In this document: in pieces, positions 52,332-60,794 of the stretch
Numbering within the stretch: the first letter of the stretch is position 1
How the letters are laid out: each line of letters opens with the position of its first letter
Source: Alphaproteobacteria bacterium
Lineage (GTDB): Bacteria > Myxococcota_A > UBA796 > GCA-2862545
NCBI GenBank assembly: GCA_020632875.1
Contig: JACKET010000005.1
Span: 421,463-485,462, forward strand
Direction of reading: 5' to 3'
DNA length: 64,000 nt
Position numbers and translations under genes: made by a program
Notes under the pieces: generated by a model
The model's input: only the letters and a program-made list of their open reading frames with translations
The model's database searches: none
What the model was told of the DNA's origin: nothing

Positions 52332-54191
52332 ATTCTCTTCGCCCTGTCGATCGTAGCGCTGGCGGCCGAGCCGGGATTCGACGCGCACGGGCCGAAGCTC
52401 GCGGCCCACGACGTCGACGTCCGCGACCCGCTGTACGTCCAGCGCCCCGGGGTGATGCGCCCGGGCGACTTCTTCGGCTCGGTGGTCTTCGAGTACGCCG
52501 AGGCGCCGCTCGTGCAGGCCGTCGAGGGCGAAGCAGGCCTGCTCGCCGAGAATCCCGTCGTCGACGATCTCGTGGCCGGCAACATCTCGGTCGGTGCCGC
52601 GTTCCACGAGCGGCTCCGGCTCGACGTGCTGGCACCGGTCTACTTCACGTCGCTCGGTCCCGAGGGCCGGATGGGGCCCGCGATGGGCGACATCCGCATG
52701 TCTGCGATGTTCTCGCTGCTCCCCCCCGAAGACGTGCCGTCCGGCGCGGGCGGATTCGGCGCCGGCATCATCGGGCACCTCGACGCGCCGAGTGGGAACG
52801 CCGGCCGCTTCCTCGGCCGGGGCCGTATCGGCGGCGGCGGCAAGATCGCTGCGACCTACGAGCTGCCCGTGGCCACCTTCACCGCGGATGCCGGTATCGA
52901 AGCGTCGCCCGGGCTCGACCTCGAGAACCTCGTGGGCGGCCCTTATGCCGTGGGCGGCGCGGCGATCGGCGTGGTGGTGCGGCGCAAGGCCGGCGTCACG
53001 CTCGAGGGCATCGTGCGGTCGCCGCTGTCCGCATCCGATGTCGCCGGCACGGCGATGCAGGCCGAGGGCGTGCTGTCGGTCCGGGGGCGCTCGCAGAAGG
53101 GCCTCGGCTGGACGGTCGGTGGGTCGGCGGGCCTGACCGAGGGCGCGGGTACGCCCGTGTTCCGGGCCTTCCTGGGCTTCGGGTTCGGTCACCACGAGCC
53201 GCCGCAGGTCGCGGACGTCGACACCGAGGGCCGGATGGGCGTGCGCGATGGCTGTCCGCTGCAGCCCGAGACCAAGAACGGCTGGAAGGACGACGACGGC
53301 TGTCCCGACAAGCTCGGCGCGATGTCGGTCGAGGCGCGCTTCGATGGGCGCACCTGGCCGGCGCTCGTCGATCTGACCGGGCCGAAGGGCACCGAGCAGA
53401 TCGAGATCGGCGACGAGGGCGTGGTCCGCGACGCGGTCCCGGGCTCGCAGTGGTCGGCCACGGCCGTCACGACCGACTGTCTCGCGGGCGAGGGCAAGGC
53501 CACCGCGCGCGAGGGCGGCACCGCGCTCGTCGTCGAGCTGAAGCCGGTGTTCGACGCACGGGTCAAGGTGCTGGTCCTCACGCCCGCCGGCGACCCCATC
53601 CCCGAGGCGGTCGCGGTCTGGCGCAACGAGAAGACGCCGCACTGCGTGCCCGACGGCGTCCACATGGTCCAGCGCGGCGAGCTCGTGCAGGACGTCGGCC
53701 CCGGAACGCACGTCCTCAGCGTCACGGCCGAGGGCTTCACCTCCGAGGAGACCCAGGTCACGACGACCTCGAAGCGCCTCCAGGAGGTCATCGTCCTCCT
53801 CAAGGAGACCCGCATCCGCGTCGAGGAGAAGCAGATCGTCATCCTCGACAAGGTGTTCTTCGAGACCGCGAAGGCGGTCATCAAGCCCGAGTCTTTCGGC
53901 CTCCTCGACGAGGTCGCGACCACCATCCTCACCAACCCGCAGGTCGGGCGCGTCGAGATCGCGGGCCACACCGACAACCAGGGCTCCGAGTCGTACAACC
54001 AGCGCCTGTCCCAGCAGCGCGCCGAGTCGGTGCGCGAGTACCTCATCGGCAAGGGCGTCGACCCGCAGCGCCTCGTCGCCGCGGGCTACGGCGAGACCCG
54101 TCCCATCGACACCAACCGCACGCCCACCGGGCGCGAGCGCAACCGTCGCGTCGAGTTCAACCTGCTCGACGCCGAGGAGGGCACGCCGTGA
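52332..54191 (+). CDS. OmpA-family outer-membrane protein, paralogue 2, ATT start
   Basis: The protein has 619 residues. The conserved paralogue N-terminus (FDAHGPKLAAHDVDVRDPLYVQRPG) lies upstream of the first ATG/GTG (52449/52452), so the real start is earlier. ATT at 52332 has GGAGG at 52320-52324 with 7 nt spacing and gives the signal MLFALSIVALAAEPGF. A barrel-like region (~30-290) is followed by a reduced thrombospondin-3-type motif (DGCPLQPETKNGWKDDDGCPD), a beta domain and an OmpA domain (~496-612, VFFETAKAVI and GHTDNQGSESYN). TATAAC at 52303-52308 may be the -10. Its stop overlaps the next gene. Confidence 0.8.
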   Translation: MLFALSIVALAAEPGFDAHGPKLAAHDVDVRDPLYVQRPGVMRPGDFFGSVVFEYAEAPLVQAVEGEAGLLAENPVVDDLVAGNISVGAAFHERLRLDVLAPVYFTSLGPEGRMGPAMGDIRMSAMFSLLPPEDVPSGAGGFGAGIIGHLDAPSGNAGRFLGRGRIGGGGKIAATYELPVATFTADAGIEASPGLDLENLVGGPYAVGGAAIGVVVRRKAGVTLEGIVRSPLSASDVAGTAMQAEGVLSVRGRSQKGLGWTVGGSAGLTEGAGTPVFRAFLGFGFGHHEPPQVADVDTEGRMGVRDGCPLQPETKNGWKDDDGCPDKLGAMSVEARFDGRTWPALVDLTGPKGTEQIEIGDEGVVRDAVPGSQWSATAVTTDCLAGEGKATAREGGTALVVELKPVFDARVKVLVLTPAGDPIPEAVAVWRNEKTPHCVPDGVHMVQRGELVQDVGPGTHVLSVTAEGFTSEETQVTTTSKRLQEVIVLLKETRIRVEEKQIVILDKVFFETAKAVIKPESFGLLDEVATTILTNPQVGRVEIAGHTDNQGSESYNQRLSQQRAESVREYLIGKGVDPQRLVAAGYGETRPIDTNRTPTGRERNRRVEFNLLDAEEGTP

Positions 54192-54721
54192 TCGCGCTGC
54201 TGCTGGCCTTCGCGTCCGCGCAGGACGACTCGGTCGAGCTCCGCCGGCTCGAGATGGCCGTCTCGAAGTCGCGCGGCAAGACCGATGGCGTCGTCGTGAT
54301 GTGGCCCCGTGTCATCCCGGCCTCGACCGACAACGAGGTCACGGCGGTGGCCAACGAGCTGCAGCAGCGGATGGCCGAGATCGCGAAGCGCGCGGCTCCG
54401 CTCGCGACGCGCGACCTCCGGCCCGAGCCCGAGCGCGTGTGTCCGCGGGCCCGCGGCTGCCGGGCCACGTCGCTCGGCGTGCTGCTCGGCCAGCAGGACG
54501 GCGGGTGCGTCGCGGTGGCCGTGCTCGGCCCGCCGGGCGAGACGGATCTCGAGCTCTACCCGCTGGCGGGCACGGTCGATCTCGCGTCGAAGACCGTGCC
54601 GTTCCGCTCGCCGCCCGAGAACTCCGTCACGGTGCGCGAGTTCGTGCCGTGCAGCAAGCTCGTGTCGCTCGTCGACGACTCGGCGCTGGTGCTGCGGATG
54701 CGCCAGCTGGTGCGCGAATAG
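54188..54721 (+). CDS. small secreted protein of unknown function
   Basis: The protein has 177 residues. The GTG at 54188 overlaps the OmpA stop as GTGA. MIALLLAFASAQD is a short signal with no basic residue. The mature part has four Cys (RVCPRARGC, GGCVAV, FVPCSK) and a beta-rich core (CVAVAVLGPPGETDLELYPLAGTVDL). No family was recognised. Overlap with the OmpA gene suggests the two proteins work together at the outer membrane. It converges with the 54725 gene, with 3 bp between stops. Confidence 0.65.
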   Translation: MIALLLAFASAQDDSVELRRLEMAVSKSRGKTDGVVVMWPRVIPASTDNEVTAVANELQQRMAEIAKRAAPLATRDLRPEPERVCPRARGCRATSLGVLLGQQDGGCVAVAVLGPPGETDLELYPLAGTVDLASKTVPFRSPPENSVTVREFVPCSKLVSLVDDSALVLRMRQLVRE

Positions 54722-54724
54722 GGG

Positions 54725-55504
54725 TCAGTGCATCGACTTCGCGCCCGACAGCGCGCGGTTCGAGAACCACCCCTCTTCGGCGGGCTGAGCGGGCGCCGCG
54801 AGCTGGTCGTAGCTGGAGCGCGATCCCCAGTCCTGCCAGGTGAGGCTCAGCACGTTCTTCACGGGGACCTCGATGGAGTCGGGGCCCATAGGCATCGCGA
54901 GCTCGAACGTGTCGTGCTGGAGGGGCCCCACGAGCACCGTGCCGCTCTGGAGCTGGATCCGCCAGTCGCCCTCGGGCGATCCGATCGGCGCGAGGCTCGT
55001 GCACTCCGAGAGGAACGGGGAGAACGTGCCCATCGCGTTGGTGATCGTCACCTGGGTGCTCTCCGGGTCGATCAGGAGATCGTCGCCGTGCGTCGTCTTC
55101 ACGCGGAAGACGGGCGTGTCGGGCCACTTCTCGGCGCCCGGGGTCTGCAGCCGCTCGACCTGATCCATCGGGAGATCCACCGTGACGATCTCGCCCCCGA
55201 TCGAGATCCCCATCGACAGCTCCGGCTCCGTCCAGCGCCCGCGCAGCTCGGTGCCGTTGCGCAGCCAGACGCTGACGTGGCCGTTGCTCGCGTGGAGATC
55301 GTGACCCTCCACGGGGACGACTTCTCCAACATCTTCCAGGGGAATCGCGATCGTCCCCAGGGCGCCGTCGAGCATCAGGCTCTCGGTCCAGACCTCTCCG
55401 ACCATCACCTGGGTGTCGTCGAGGGTGACCCTGACCTTCTCGCCGTCGATCTCCTGGGTGCAACCTGCGATCGCGAGCAGTGCGATCATCCGTGATCCGC
55501 GCAT
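54725..55504 (-). CDS. lipoprotein of unknown function
   Basis: The protein has 259 residues. GGGAGG at 55512-55517 favours the ATG at 55504. The lipobox MRGSRMIALLAIAGC gives Cys15. The chain is beta-rich, with short repeated units such as VMVGEVWTESLMLDGALGTIAIPLEDV, LRNGTELRGRWTEPELSM and LQSGTVLVGPLQHDTFELAM. This resembles several copies of a small beta-barrel module. No known domain name could be given. Confidence 0.68.
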   Translation of the reverse strand: MRGSRMIALLAIAGCTQEIDGEKVRVTLDDTQVMVGEVWTESLMLDGALGTIAIPLEDVGEVVPVEGHDLHASNGHVSVWLRNGTELRGRWTEPELSMGISIGGEIVTVDLPMDQVERLQTPGAEKWPDTPVFRVKTTHGDDLLIDPESTQVTITNAMGTFSPFLSECTSLAPIGSPEGDWRIQLQSGTVLVGPLQHDTFELAMPMGPDSIEVPVKNVLSLTWQDWGSRSSYDQLAAPAQPAEEGWFSNRALSGAKSMH

Positions 55505-55580
55505 TTCCAGACCTCCCGTCGTGTGCTGGTCTGAGGACGGAGCGCGCTACGGGTTCGTCACGGGATGTCTGCGTTCCATG

Positions 55581-55635
55581 AAAACTGGACGACGGGTCAG
55601 AAGGCGCGGTACGTTAAAACTGGACGGTGGGTCAG
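55581..55635. repeat. pair of 20-bp direct repeats, transposon-end-like
   Basis: AAAACTGGACGACGGGTCAG (55581-55600) recurs as AAAACTGGACGGTGGGTCAG (55616-55635), 18 of 20 identical and 35 bp apart in phase. Paired internal repeats of this CTGACCC...CCAGTTTT kind resemble the multiple transposase sites at IS21-type ends. No transposase is nearby, so it may be a solo end. Confidence 0.45.
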
Positions 55636-55653
55636 ATCGGCCGGGGGGCTGGG

Positions 55654-55926
55654 ATGCAGAGCTTCGAGTCCTACTACTTCTGTGTGGTCGAGATCCTCAA
55701 AGAGGTCGACGAGCACGCTGCGTTGGCGCTCCTCGGCATGTCGGGCGAGGCCGAGCTGGTCACCCTGCTCGAGGGCCAGACCACCGCCGCAGAGGCGCTG
55801 TCCTACGCGCGCATGATGTTCGAGATCGGGATGGACGAGGTCGCGCACGACGTGGTGCGCGAGGTGATGTCGGCGTCGATCTCGGTGCCGACGTTCGCGG
55901 CCCAGGGCAGCTACGCGATCGCCTGA
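55654..55926 (+). CDS. small orphan protein
   Basis: The protein has 90 residues from ATG 55654; GTG at 55627 would add 9. It is soluble, acidic and helical, with LKEVDEHAALALLGMSGEAELVTLLEGQTTAAEALSYARMMFEIGMDEVAHDVVREVM. There is no signal peptide. No family was recognised. It sits between the transposon-end-like repeats and copy 5 of the long inverted repeat. Confidence 0.55.
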   Translation: MQSFESYYFCVVEILKEVDEHAALALLGMSGEAELVTLLEGQTTAAEALSYARMMFEIGMDEVAHDVVREVMSASISVPTFAAQGSYAIA

Positions 55927-55993
55927 GTCCGACCCACGCTTCCGATCCCCGGGTCTCGCACAGCGACCACAGGGGGCCACAGCGCTCGGTGCC

Positions 55994-56472
55994 GGAAGCA
56001 GTCGAGCTTCGAGCGCCTCAGGGCATCACGCAGATGACGCAGATGGACGCGGATGACGCAGAAACGAGGCCGTCGTGGTTCGAGCATCCCCGTTGCCCCG
56101 GGCGCTGTCGAGGGGGATTGGACCGCCAAGGACGCCAAGGTCCACCCGCAGCGTCCGGGTGTTGTGAGGGACGTCTCGGTGTTCGCATCGACAGAGAAGG
56201 CCTCCCCGCGGACTGGAATCGGGATTCACCAGAGCAGGCGGGCGTTTCGGGCTGCTCTGGTGAGTCCCGGATCCGGTCCGCATGAAGGCCCACTCTTTCG
56301 ACCCGAACACGGAGGCGTCCCTCGAGAGCCCTGACGTCACGGGTGACCCTCCCCATCGAAGGGGCCCGGGGAACGAGGACGCCCGACCCGTGAGGGCCTG
56401 GTTTCTGCGTCATCTGCGTCCTTCTGCGTCATCTGCGTGATGCTTCGGGACGCTCGAAGCTCGATCCCTTCC
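55994..56472. repeat. long inverted-repeat element, copy 5 (complete)
   Basis: The left end is GGAAGCAGTCGAGCTTCGAG and the right end is CTCGAAGCTCGATCCCTTCC. The central stem is strong: TTCACCAGAGCAG... paired with CTGCTCTGGTGAG. CACAGCGACCACAG-type repeats lie just outside to the left (55957-55985). It fills the 577-bp gap between convergent genes (55927-56503). No gene was found. Confidence 0.85.
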
Positions 56473-56503
56473 ACACGGACGAGGGCGCAGGAACGGTTGC
56501 GCG

Positions 56504-57097
56504 CTAGGGCGCCGAAGTCCCCGTATCCGCGGTAGGCGTCGTGGGCGGATTGCCCGTATCGCCCGTGGGCCCGGTGTCTTGCGGAGGAGGCGGGGGAGCC
56601 GCGCAGTCGCCGCCGTCGTACGCGAAGCCCGCGCAGTTCAGGTTCGCGAACGGGAAGATCGTGCCGTCGTCGCAGGTGCCGTCGCCGAGCAGGTGGGCGG
56701 GCACGCAGACCTCGTCGCAGTCGCGCAGGTTCGCGATCGCCGTGTCGCAGAAGGGCGGGCCGGCGTCGGTGTCGGAGTCGGACGTGTCGACCGTGCCGGA
56801 ATCCCCGGAGTCGCCGCCGGAATCCCCGCCCGAGTCGATGATGATGATGCCCGTGTTGCCGCCGGAGCCGCCGGAGTCGGGCGGGATGATGATGATCCCG
56901 GAACCGCCGGAGTCTCCGCCGCCCGAGTCGCCGGAGTCGGTGTCGGCATCCGTGTCGGCGTCTGCATCCGTGTCGGTGTCGGCATCCGCGTCGGCATCGG
57001 TGTCGGTGTCGGACTCGGTGTCGGTCTCGTCCTTCGCGTCTTTGCAGGAAGGCGCGAAGATCACCAGCAGGGCGGCGGTCCACACGAGGGTGCGCAT
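56504..57097 (-). CDS. lipoprotein with Asp-rich linker and Notch-like Cys module
   Basis: The protein has 197 residues. The ATG at 57097 has GGAGAG 3 nt upstream. The lipobox in MRTLVWTAALLVIFAPSC gives Cys18. Residues ~25-55 are a DxD repeat, followed by Gly/Ser/Asp-rich sequence with two GIIII blocks. Residues ~125-170 hold six Cys ending NCAGFAYDGGDC, the pattern of Lin-12/Notch repeats, which bind calcium. The tail is rich in DTGPTGDTG. TAGGGT at 57116-57121 may be its -10. It is related to the neighbour at 57144. Confidence 0.72.
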   Translation of the reverse strand: MRTLVWTAALLVIFAPSCKDAKDETDTESDTDTDADADADTDTDADADTDADTDSGDSGGGDSGGSGIIIIPPDSGGSGGNTGIIIIDSGGDSGGDSGDSGTVDTSDSDTDAGPPFCDTAIANLRDCDEVCVPAHLLGDGTCDDGTIFPFANLNCAGFAYDGGDCAAPPPPPQDTGPTGDTGNPPTTPTADTGTSAP

Positions 57098-57143
57098 CAA
57101 CTCTCCGTTGGCCCCACCCTACGCGGTCGCGACGGGACTGTCA

Positions 57144-57587
57144 TCAGGGAGTCGCCGCCGTGTCACCCGCGGTGTCGGCAGGGGGCTCGCAGTCGCCGCC
57201 ATCCCAGCCGAATGCGGCGCAGTCGAAGTCCGGGTCGCCCCAGGGTCGGAGCGTTCCGTCGTCGCAGAGGATGCCGTCGCCGACGTAGTCCGCGGGCCAG
57301 CACGCGCCGTTGCAGTCGAGGATGCCGAGGGCCGTCGGGTCGGCCGTGTCGCAGGAGATCGCGAACAGCCCCGTCTCGGCGGCCCCGCTGTCGGTCGGGA
57401 GCGCGGTGTCGCCCGTCGTGGCGGTGTCGCCGGTGCCGGACGTGTCGACGTCGGCGTCGCTGTCGGCGTCTGCATCCGCGTCGGTGTCGGCATCGGCGTC
57501 GGTGTCGGTGTCGGCTTCGGTCGGATCGGTGTCGGGCGTGGGCTTCGGGCACGCCGCGAGCAGCACGATCGGCCACAGGAGCCTCAG
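57144..57587 (-). CDS. lipoprotein with Notch-like Cys module, CTG start
   Basis: The protein has 147 residues. No ATG, GTG or TTG gives the lipobox. CTG at 57587 overlaps the phosphatase stop as CTGA and yields MRLLWPIVLLAAC, with lipidated Cys13. The next in-frame GTG would leave only five residues before the Cys. A DxD repeat (~20-45) and a six-Cys module (CDTADPT...DCNGACWPADYVGDGILCDDG...DCAAFGWDGGDC) follow. The module is related to that in the protein at 56504. Translation probably depends on re-initiation after the phosphatase. Confidence 0.65.
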   Translation of the reverse strand: MRLLWPIVLLAACPKPTPDTDPTEADTDTDADADTDADADADSDADVDTSGTGDTATTGDTALPTDSGAAETGLFAISCDTADPTALGILDCNGACWPADYVGDGILCDDGTLRPWGDPDFDCAAFGWDGGDCEPPADTAGDTAATP

Positions 57588-59092
57588 AGCGTCACCAACA
57601 GGGCCGTGACGTTGTCCTTCCCGCCGCTGTCGTTGGCGGCGCTGACGAGGACCCGGACCTGGCGGCGCAGGTCGAGCTCGGGGTCGAACAGCTTCTCGAG
57701 CTCGGACTCCGGCATCTCGCCCCAGAGGCCGTCGGAGCAGATGAGGACGCGATCGCCGGCCTTCAGATCGGCCTTGTTGATGTCGGGATCGGACTCGCCC
57801 GGCGAGCCGAGGTACTGCAGGAGGACGTTGCTGCGCGGATGGGTGCGGGCGCCTTCGCGGTCGAGCTTGCCGGCCTCGACCATCGCCTGGACCATGGAGT
57901 GGTCTTCGGTGAGCGGGTGCAGCTTGCCGTCGCGCACGCGGTAGGCGCGCGAATCGCCGATGTGCGCGAGCCAGGCCTGGCCGTCGGGCCACACCGCGAG
58001 CACCACGAGCGTCGTGCCGGTCGGGCGCTCCTGGTCCTTCGAGAGCTCCTGCACGGCGAAGTTCGCGGTGCTCACGACCTCGGCGAGGGCCTGCTGGATG
58101 TCGGCGGGCTTCGCGTTGGTGCGCGGGAGGAGCGTGGAGGCGGCGCGCGTGACGGTCTCGACCGCGGTGGCGCTGGCCTTGTCGCCGGCGGCGTACCCAC
58201 CCATCCCGTCGGCCACGACGAACAGGTCGATGTTCCCGATGCGCCGCCAGCCCCACGAATCCTCGTTGTTCGGGCGGCGCCGCCCGACGCTCGACAGCGC
58301 GGAGGCCTGCCGCTGCGAGCCCTTGAGCTGGAGGTTGCGCGCGAAGCCGCGCAGCTCGCGCTGCATCGTGGCGATGTCGGGGAACCCGCCCACTGCGGCC
58401 TGGTGGAAGAACGCGACCGTCTCGGCCTGATCCATCGGCACGTACCGCAGCATGAGCGCGCCGAGCATCCGCGCGGCGTCCATCGACACGGGGTCCCGCG
58501 GATGGATGCGTCGCCCACGCACCTCGCGGATGTCGAGATCCCACAGGCGCGACCCGTTCCGCCCGACGAGCACGTGCTCGGGACCGAGGCGATCGAGCAC
58601 GATGCCGTGCTCCATCAGCTCGAGGATGCCCGCCGCGAGGGTCCAGGCGCCGGCGAGCAGGGTGCGCGGGCGCAGGGGCGAGGGCTCGTCGACGAGCAGG
58701 GCCTCTTCGGCGATCTCGTGGAACGCGAGGAGCTGCTCGCGGTACCGGTACAGCACGATCGGGCTGTTGATCGCGATGTGGTCGAGCCGGAGCGCCGCGA
58801 ACTGGTGGAACTCCTCGCCGCCGGCCTCGTGCCAGCGGCACGAGAGCAGGAACCGCCGCTTCGTGATCGGGCGCTGGCAGTACTCGCAGATCGGGGCGTT
58901 CGCGGGGTTGTGCTTGTTGCCGCAGCCCCAGCAGATGTGCGTGTACCAGCGCGGCTTGCGGTTGTCGGCCAGGTAGTACGTGCGGCCCGGCCCCATCGAG
59001 AGCACGCGCTCGATGTTCAGGTGCAGGCCGATGGCCATCCCGGGCGCGAAGAGGCGGGGGCGGCTGTCGATGATCTCGGTGACTTCGCTCAT
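57584..59092 (-). CDS. zinc-ribbon, kinase-like and PP2C-type phosphatase fusion
   Basis: The protein has 502 residues and is cytoplasmic. Residues 54-72 form a zinc ribbon, CWGC...CEYC. Residues ~80-260 look like a degenerate kinase fold (ILELMEHGIVLDRLGPEHVLVGRNGSRLWDLDIREV), with no clear catalytic Asp in an HRD motif. Residues ~265-502 are a PP2C/PPM Ser/Thr phosphatase with NNEDSWG, VVADGMGGYAAGD, HIGDSRAYRV, LICSDGLWG and DNVTALLV. The metal-binding Asp residues are intact. It lies inside the sulfatase/lipoprotein operon, so it may regulate that envelope system by dephosphorylation. Confidence 0.85.
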   Translation of the reverse strand: MSEVTEIIDSRPRLFAPGMAIGLHLNIERVLSMGPGRTYYLADNRKPRWYTHICWGCGNKHNPANAPICEYCQRPITKRRFLLSCRWHEAGGEEFHQFAALRLDHIAINSPIVLYRYREQLLAFHEIAEEALLVDEPSPLRPRTLLAGAWTLAAGILELMEHGIVLDRLGPEHVLVGRNGSRLWDLDIREVRGRRIHPRDPVSMDAARMLGALMLRYVPMDQAETVAFFHQAAVGGFPDIATMQRELRGFARNLQLKGSQRQASALSSVGRRRPNNEDSWGWRRIGNIDLFVVADGMGGYAAGDKASATAVETVTRAASTLLPRTNAKPADIQQALAEVVSTANFAVQELSKDQERPTGTTLVVLAVWPDGQAWLAHIGDSRAYRVRDGKLHPLTEDHSMVQAMVEAGKLDREGARTHPRSNVLLQYLGSPGESDPDINKADLKAGDRVLICSDGLWGEMPESELEKLFDPELDLRRQVRVLVSAANDSGGKDNVTALLVTL

Positions 59093-59093
59093 G

Positions 59094-60794
59094 TCAGTCC
59101 TGGATGTATCCGAGATCCCGGAGCATCTGCTGTTCCTCGTCGCTGAGCTCGACGTCCACCGAGCCCCAGGTCGGGCCGGAGTATGCCAGGGGCGAGCCCG
59201 ATTCGGGCACCTTGCCCGCCAGGGCCTGGTACGGACCCGCCGTGCCGGCCTGCCCGCGGAATCGCACGGAGCCGTCGGGGGGCAGGACGGCGAACCCGTC
59301 GCCGGGCCCGACGCGATGGGTCGTTCCGCGCAGCTCGCCCGCCCAGATCACCCCGCCGTCACCCGTGCGGAGGTCGCCCTCTTCGCGCGCCGACCAAGGC
59401 GTGCCGATTCGCTCCGACAGCCGCGCCTTCATCCGGGCGAGCTCGGCGGTGTGGGTGGTGGACAGGTCGGTGGTGCAGCCCGGGTCGACCCGCAGGTCGC
59501 ACAGCTCGAACCGGCTCGCCCGCAGGTCGGCGACGAGGTCGTACCCGCCGTCGTGGACGCGAAGCACGAGCGTGTCGAAGCGCGAGGTCTCGGCGTAGGG
59601 CGCCGTGGGGCGGAGGGCTCCGCCGCGCGCGACCTGCGCGGAGCGGTCGATGCCGTCGCCCCGTGGGTGGCTGGCCCCGGCGAGCGCGGCGAGGGTCGCG
59701 GCGATGTCCTCGGTGCCCGCGCGCTCGGCGACCACCTGGTGCTTCACGCCCGGCCCCGCCACGACGAACGGCACGTGGAGCTGCTCGGGGTACAGCGTGT
59801 GCGCGTGGCCCCACGAGCCGCGCTCGCCGAACTCCTCGCCGTGATCGGCGGTCACCGCGACGATCACGGGGCGCCCGCCGGCCTCCCACGCCGTGACGAG
59901 CTCGGCGAGCTTCGCGTCGACGTAGGCGATCTCTTCGTCGTACTGCGCGATCTGGTGCTCCATCTGCACCGGATCGAGCGGGCGCTTCTTGTAGTGGAAG
60001 TAGTTCTTGTAGACGGCGTCGCCGAGCTTCGCCGGACGGTCGAACCGCTCGTCGAACGGCGCGGGCGGGTTGTACGTGTAGTGCACGTCGTAGACGTGGA
60101 GGAACGCGAACAACGGCGTGCCGTCGGGCTGCTGCTGCGCCCAGTGCAGCGCCTGCGCGAAGACCTCCTCGGCGTCGACGACCCCGCGGTTGTTTGCGGC
60201 GGGGTCGGTGATGCCGAAGTCCTCGAAGTGGTCGAAGCCCCGCTCGAAGCCGAACCGGCGGGAGACGAACAGCGTCGCGACGACTCCGGCGGTGCGGTAT
60301 CCGGCGCTCTTCAGGGTCTCCTGGAGCATCGGCACGCCGGGCCCGATCCGTACCTCGCCTTCGATCGCGCCGTGCCGGTCGGGCAGGAGGCCCGACAGCA
60401 TCGTGGTGTGCGAGGGCAGGGTCCACGACGAGGGCGACCAGAACGCGTCGTACCGGGTGCCCCGCTCGGCGAGGGAGTCGACGAAGGGCGACGTGGGCCG
60501 CGTGTAGCCGTAGGTGCCGAGGTGATCGGCGCGCAGGGTGTCGATCGAGACGAGCAGGATGTCGGGCGTCGGGCCCGGAGCGGGCAGGGGACGCGACGGA
60601 TCGAAGCCCTTCGGGATGTGCGTCGGCGGGTCGCGACGCCAGGGCCGCTCGGCCTTCTCGAGGGCCGTGCGGAGGCGACCGACCTCGGCGCGCTTCGCTT
60701 CGACCTCGGCCTCGAGGCGATCGACGTCCTCCTGGAGGCGAGCCGTGCGCGCCGGAGCGCAGCCGAGCAGCGCGATCAGGGCGAGGCGCGCCAT
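59094..60794 (-). CDS. sulfatase-like hydrolase lipoprotein
   Basis: The protein has 566 residues. The lipobox MARLALIALLGC gives Cys12, followed by a coiled coil (~18-50). The alkaline-phosphatase-superfamily fold starts at DILLVSIDTLRADHLGTYGY, with metal Asp85 and a later TADHGEEFGERGSWGHAHTLY. The nucleophile position reads SWTLPSH (Thr125), not the Cys/Ser of formylglycine sulfatases (CxPxR), so it more likely acts on a phosphate or sulfate ester without that modification. It overlaps the upstream lipoprotein gene by 19 bp. The phosphatase ATG is 1 bp beyond its stop. Confidence 0.85.
   Translation of the reverse strand: MARLALIALLGCAPARTARLQEDVDRLEAEVEAKRAEVGRLRTALEKAERPWRRDPPTHIPKGFDPSRPLPAPGPTPDILLVSIDTLRADHLGTYGYTRPTSPFVDSLAERGTRYDAFWSPSSWTLPSHTTMLSGLLPDRHGAIEGEVRIGPGVPMLQETLKSAGYRTAGVVATLFVSRRFGFERGFDHFEDFGITDPAANNRGVVDAEEVFAQALHWAQQQPDGTPLFAFLHVYDVHYTYNPPAPFDERFDRPAKLGDAVYKNYFHYKKRPLDPVQMEHQIAQYDEEIAYVDAKLAELVTAWEAGGRPVIVAVTADHGEEFGERGSWGHAHTLYPEQLHVPFVVAGPGVKHQVVAERAGTEDIAATLAALAGASHPRGDGIDRSAQVARGGALRPTAPYAETSRFDTLVLRVHDGGYDLVADLRASRFELCDLRVDPGCTTDLSTTHTAELARMKARLSERIGTPWSAREEGDLRTGDGGVIWAGELRGTTHRVGPGDGFAVLPPDGSVRFRGQAGTAGPYQALAGKVPESGSPLAYSGPTWGSVDVELSDEEQQMLRDLGYIQD

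Noticed and set aside
57144..58841. Minus-strand 565-residue frame including the lipoprotein at its end
   Set aside because: Its first ~420 residues are an Arg/Ala shadow of the phosphatase gene. Only the part from 57587 has a signal and domains.
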